From the NCBI GenBank assembly GCA_016292545.1, contig JAEDIG010000111.1:1-8398 (forward strand): 8,398 nucleotides of DNA, written 5' to 3'. Made by a program: the position numbers and the translations under genes. Shown here one piece after another: positions 6,831 through 8,398 of the stretch. The notes under the pieces were generated by a model. The model did no database searches. It was not told where the DNA came from and saw only the letters and a list, made by a program, of their open reading frames with translations. The first letter of the stretch is position 1; the number at the start of each line of letters is the position of its first letter. The DNA is from Bacteroidaceae bacterium. GTDB taxonomy: Bacteria > Bacteroidota > Bacteroidia > Bacteroidales > Bacteroidaceae.

Positions 6831-6857
6831 CGTTTTTCTCTAGAACACATTTTTTGA

Positions 6858-6890
6858 GGCCCCCTTTTTTAGGGGGCTGTTTTGTTGGTA
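6858..6890 (+). terminator. Intrinsic terminator after holA
   Basis: GCCCCCT (6859-6865) pairs with AGGGGGC (6871-6877) around a five-T loop. A T-rich stretch (TGTTTTGTTGG) follows. It closes the amn-holA transcript. The downstream T tract is interrupted by G, so efficiency is uncertain. Confidence 0.7.
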
Positions 6891-7040
6891 GACAGCCACT
6901 TAAATCGAATTTTGGCCGCTCAGAATGGCGTCAGAATCCATTTCCTGTACGCTTGTTCGTCTTGAAAGAAAAATGACACGTTTTTCTTGCTTTCATCGCC
7001 CGGAATTCAATGTTAACGTTTGTTTGCATTCATGTTCGCG

Positions 7041-7141
7041 ATTCTGATTTCAGCATCATGACCGCTCTTTGAATTTAGGTTCACAAATCGGAATCCCGAA
7101 CAAGAGCGCGTTCCTGCCCTTTTGAAGGCTGAAATCAGATT
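7041..7141. repeat. Long inverted repeat with an inner stem
   Basis: ATTCTGATTTCAGC (7041-7054) and GCTGAAATCAGATT (7128-7141) are complementary at 13 of 14 positions. Inside them CGCTCTT (7063-7069) pairs perfectly with AAGAGCG (7102-7108). Just outside, CATGTTCGCG (7031-7040) and CATGAACGCG (7142-7151) share a permuted CATG/GAAC/CGCG theme. The whole could fold into one long cruciform or RNA hairpin, or be a small inverted-repeat-bounded insertion. No target-site duplication was recognised. Confidence 0.65.
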
Positions 7142-7425
7142 CATGAACGCGAATCAACGGAGCTGAATCCCTGAATGAATATTTATCATCAACTTTGTGA
7201 ATAATATTAACAGATAGATTTACAGCTACATAATCCTTATTCTGAGAGAAAAAGGATGAATTGGATGCACGGGAAAAGGCATAAATTCCACTGGAAATGC
7301 CCTCAAATGCCATTATTTTGGGGCCGTTCATGTAATCAATCCATTCAAAGCCAGTTCTGGCAGCCACACCCCTTAAAGTGCTTGCTTTAATATGTTTCAG
7401 GGGCATTCCGAAAGGTGAATATTTG

Positions 7426-7437
7426 GATTCATGAATC
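7426..7437. repeat. 12-bp perfect palindrome
   Basis: GATTCATGAATC reads identically on both strands. It lies about 85 bases upstream of the -33 box of the XRE promoter and shares its GATTC half with the inverted-repeat region at 7138-7155 and with 7483-7488. It could be a protein-binding site or part of a repeat family. Confidence 0.6.
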
Positions 7438-7459
7438 TTAATGATTCGGTGGATTGAAT

Positions 7460-7473
7460 ATCTGAATTCAGAT
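7460..7473. repeat. 14-bp perfect palindrome
   Basis: ATCTGAATTCAGAT is perfectly symmetric. It lies about 48 bases upstream of the -33 box of the XRE promoter and 22 bases after the palindrome at 7426-7437. The TCTGA/TCAGA core echoes the arms of the inverted repeat at 7041-7141. Confidence 0.6.
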
Positions 7474-7520
7474 GATTTTGATGATTCATAACAGTGAAAT
7501 TGAGATTTGTGTTTCTGAAA

Positions 7521-7552
7521 TTTGGATGTATAAACCATTTTTTGTACCTTTG
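7521..7552 (+). promoter_or_regulatory. Promoter of the XRE-type regulator gene
   Basis: TTTG at 7521-7524, exactly 20 bases, then TACCTTTG at 7545-7552 give a near-ideal Bacteroidetes promoter with the same boxes as the nif3 promoter. Transcription should start a few bases after 7552, leaving a leader of about 40 nt that contains the palindrome at 7575-7588. Confidence 0.75.
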
Positions 7553-7574
7553 TACCCATAAAAACAACAAAAAA

Positions 7575-7588
7575 AGGGGGTACCCCCT
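7575..7588. promoter_or_regulatory. 14-bp perfect palindrome in the XRE leader, possible operator
   Basis: AGGGGGTACCCCCT is perfectly symmetric and lies between the promoter and the start codon at 7598. Its central GTACC word also occurs at 7544-7548 and 7552-7556 across the -7 box. This is the classic position for an autoregulatory operator, which is inference. As RNA it could form a short GC hairpin near the ribosome binding region. Confidence 0.5.
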
Positions 7589-7597
7589 GATGAGCGT

Positions 7598-8035
7598 ATG
7601 AAAGATCGTATATTTCAACTAATGAAAAAGACGGGCAAAAACCAGAAGGAGTTTGCCGATGAGCTGTGTGTTGCCCCTGCCACCCTTTCCGGAATTTTCA
7701 AGGGCACTACAAAACCTTCCACCAATATAGTGTCTTCTATTCATGAACGTTTTCCCGAGATTAGTGTGCCCTGGCTCATGTTCGGAGAGGGTGACATGTA
7801 TGTGTCTTCTGAGGATGTGGTGGCAACAGCAGGGTCTAGCGACGCCCACTCCCCTGCTCATCCCGACATGCAGGACCCTTCTGCGGTTCAGCAGGACCTC
7901 TTTTCCGTGTCCCAAACACAGCCCCCCATGCAGGCGGCTATAAGGGAAAGAGTAAAATATGTTGACAAACCGCAGCGTAAGATTACAGAAATCCGTGTCT
8001 TCTTCGATGACGGCACCTACGAAACGTTTACCTGA
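7598..8035 (+). CDS. XRE-type helix-turn-helix transcriptional regulator
   Basis: The 145-residue protein has an N-terminal DNA-binding domain (about 1-65), with the helix-turn-helix at NQKEFADELCVAPATLSG (15-32) followed by IFKGTTKPSTNIV. IHERFPEISVPWLMFGEGDMY (48-68) is the usual ending of this phage-repressor-like domain in Bacteroidetes. Residues about 70-118 are a low-complexity linker rich in Ser, Ala, Pro and Gln. The C-terminus KITEIRVFFDDGTYETF (128-144) is a short conserved tail I recognise from similar Bacteroidetes proteins; its role is unknown, possibly oligomerisation. No peptidase or ligand-binding domain is visible. Its targets are unknown; the palindrome in its own leader is the obvious candidate. 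The gene stands alone, with an AT-rich repeat region before it and a repeat cluster after it. An out-of-frame ATG at 7590 gives a three-codon ORF whose TGA overlaps this ATG, so translational coupling is possible. Lack of phage or transposon genes nearby leaves its origin open. Confidence 0.87.
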   Translation: MKDRIFQLMKKTGKNQKEFADELCVAPATLSGIFKGTTKPSTNIVSSIHERFPEISVPWLMFGEGDMYVSSEDVVATAGSSDAHSPAHPDMQDPSAVQQDLFSVSQTQPPMQAAIRERVKYVDKPQRKITEIRVFFDDGTYETFT

Positions 8036-8155
8036 TATTACCCTCCTTTATCTCTCTTCGGCTATTTGTTTTTTGGGGGCTTCCGGATTTTGGTGTGGCA
8101 TGATGCTCCCAATGTCGGATGAACCTCACATCGCACAGGTGGCCCATCGGGGGCG

Positions 8156-8188
8156 CGCGGATATGGAATCGCGCCACTCACTCCGGGG
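8156..8188 (+). repeat. 33-bp direct repeat, copy 1
   Basis: The copy begins CGCGGATATGGAATCGCG and ends CACTCACTCCGGGG. It matches 8339-8371 at 31 of 33 positions, the two differences being T/C and C/T transitions. The copies start 183 bases apart, a multiple of three, so the same peptide appears in one frame. Confidence 0.8.
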
Positions 8189-8204
8189 TTCTCCAGCAGC
8201 TGGC

Positions 8205-8276
8205 GGGGCTGGCAGCTGTTGCAGTTATAGGCCCGAAAAAAACTGCAACAACTGCAACAGGCAGCCATCCAGCCCC
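8205..8276. repeat. Two-stem long hairpin
   Basis: GGGGCTGG (8205-8212) pairs with CCAGCCCC (8269-8276), and inside it CTGTTGCAGTT (8216-8226) pairs perfectly with AACTGCAACAG (8250-8260). There is a 3/8-base internal loop and a 23-base apical loop. An alternative inner pairing uses AACTGCAACA at 8241-8250, because the right arm is a tandem 9-mer. It could be a structured RNA or a repeat-family hairpin; there is no T tract after it to make it a terminator. Confidence 0.65.
8241..8258. repeat. Tandem 9-mer AACTGCAAC x 2
   Basis: AACTGCAAC is repeated twice without a gap. Either copy can pair with TGTTGCAGTT on the left arm of the hairpin, giving two alternative registers. Confidence 0.7.
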
Positions 8277-8338
8277 CTCGATCCCTTCAGCCCTGGGCTG
8301 GTGGCTTGCTGCCCCTCTGGGGCGCATCGCGTCATAAC

Positions 8339-8371
8339 CGCGGACATGGAATCGCGTCACTCACTCCGGGG
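8339..8371 (+). repeat. 33-bp direct repeat, copy 2
   Basis: This is the second copy of the 8156-8188 repeat. It is preceded by a partial echo: ATCGCGTCA occurs at 8326-8334 and again inside the copy at 8351-8359, and GGGGCGCA occurs at 8319-8326 and 8368-8375. These suggest a composite, repeatedly duplicated unit. Confidence 0.8.
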
Positions 8372-8398
8372 CGCAGCGATTTGGTAATGATGTTGCCC

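Larger units (their letters stand above)
6891..7520. other. AT-rich intergenic region without a convincing gene
   Basis: Between the holA terminator and the XRE promoter the sequence becomes visibly AT-richer than the flanking genes and dense in GATTC/GAATC words. A 167-codon open frame exists on the minus strand (7559 to 7056). It is not accepted because its first codons are the XRE promoter read backwards, its ends are made of the inverted-repeat and palindrome sequence, no ribosome binding site or minus-strand promoter was seen, and I recognise no domain. The middle part of that frame (about 7180-7410) is free of repeats and could be a fragment of a degraded gene. Structures present are the inverted repeat at 7041-7141 and palindromes at 7426-7437 and 7460-7473. 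Confidence 0.6.
8036..8398. other. GC-rich repeat-bearing intergenic region, no convincing gene
   Basis: After the XRE stop codon the window ends in 363 bases full of repeats and short palindromes. Open frames on both strands here overlap each other and consist largely of translated repeat units (for example MESRHSLRG twice in one frame), so I call none of them. No clear terminator for the XRE gene was found; T-rich sequence at about 8069-8077 lacks a good preceding stem. Contents are the two 33-bp direct repeats, the two-stem hairpin at 8205-8276, and small hairpins GCCCC-TCT-GGGGC (8311-8323) and CAGCCC-T-GGGCTG (8288-8300). Confidence 0.6.

Noticed and set aside
7056..7559. 167-codon open frame on the minus strand
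   Set aside because: Its N-terminal codons are the XRE promoter in reverse, its two ends are palindrome and inverted-repeat sequence, it has no visible promoter or ribosome site, and no domain is recognised. A degraded gene in the middle part remains possible.
8156..8371. Possible CRISPR array
   Set aside because: There are only two copies of the 33-bp unit, separated by 150 bases that contain another hairpin; there is no regular spacer length and no cas gene in view.
7959..8387. Open frame after and overlapping the XRE gene, containing MESRHSLRG twice
   Set aside because: It starts inside the XRE gene in another frame and largely translates the intergenic repeats; competing frames exist on both strands.

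Overview
The window looks like chromosomal DNA from a member of the Bacteroidales, most plausibly a GC-rich Prevotellaceae-type organism. The evidence is fourfold. Several gene starts carry the Bacteroidetes promoter signature (TTTG or TTG, about 20 bases, then TAnnTTTG). Start codons mostly lack a strong Shine-Dalgarno sequence. The protein families are typical of that group: a short AMP nucleosidase, a stand-alone HsdR-N domain protein, and a Nif3-like protein followed by a zinc-ribbon protein. The genus is inference; no rRNA or tRNA is present to anchor it.

Layout. (1) Positions 1-2603, minus strand: a three-gene unit read right to left, aguA (agmatine deiminase), aguB (N-carbamoylputrescine amidase), and the 5' part of an rmuC-like gene that runs off the left edge. 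AguA and AguB perform the two consecutive steps from agmatine to putrescine. (2) Positions 2604-2826: a divergent intergenic region with two well-formed back-to-back promoters. The aguA transcript has a leader of about 130 nt containing a TA dinucleotide tract; the nif3 leader is only about 15 nt. (3) Positions 2827-4497, plus strand: a Nif3/YbgI-like dinuclear-metal protein and a coiled-coil C4 zinc-ribbon protein, ending at an intrinsic terminator that lies inside the 3' end of the opposing gene. (4) Positions 4505-4984, minus strand: a small stand-alone PD-(D/E)XK protein of the HsdR-N type, convergent with the zinc-ribbon gene and divergent from amn. (5) Positions 5028-6830, plus strand: amn (AMP nucleosidase) and holA (DNA polymerase III delta), separated by 3 bases and followed by a hairpin terminator.

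(6) Positions 6831-8398: the composition and organisation change. A visibly AT-richer stretch of about 0.7 kb with no convincing gene carries a long inverted repeat and several perfect GATTC/GAATC-based palindromes. It leads to a strong promoter, a 14-bp perfect palindrome in the leader, and an orphan XRE-type regulator (7598-8035). After that gene, 363 GC-rich bases hold two 33-bp near-identical direct repeats, a long two-stem hairpin and short tandem repeats, and no convincing gene.

Regions 1-5 look like ordinary conserved chromosome. The structure least explained by known genes is the XRE regulator with its palindrome, flanked by two different repeat-bearing intergenic regions. No CRISPR array, complete mobile element, restriction system or recognisable defence operon was found, and I do not claim a new system. 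The best candidates for a second look are the near-symmetric bidirectional promoter at 5000-5019, the palindrome in the XRE leader, and the two repeat clusters.
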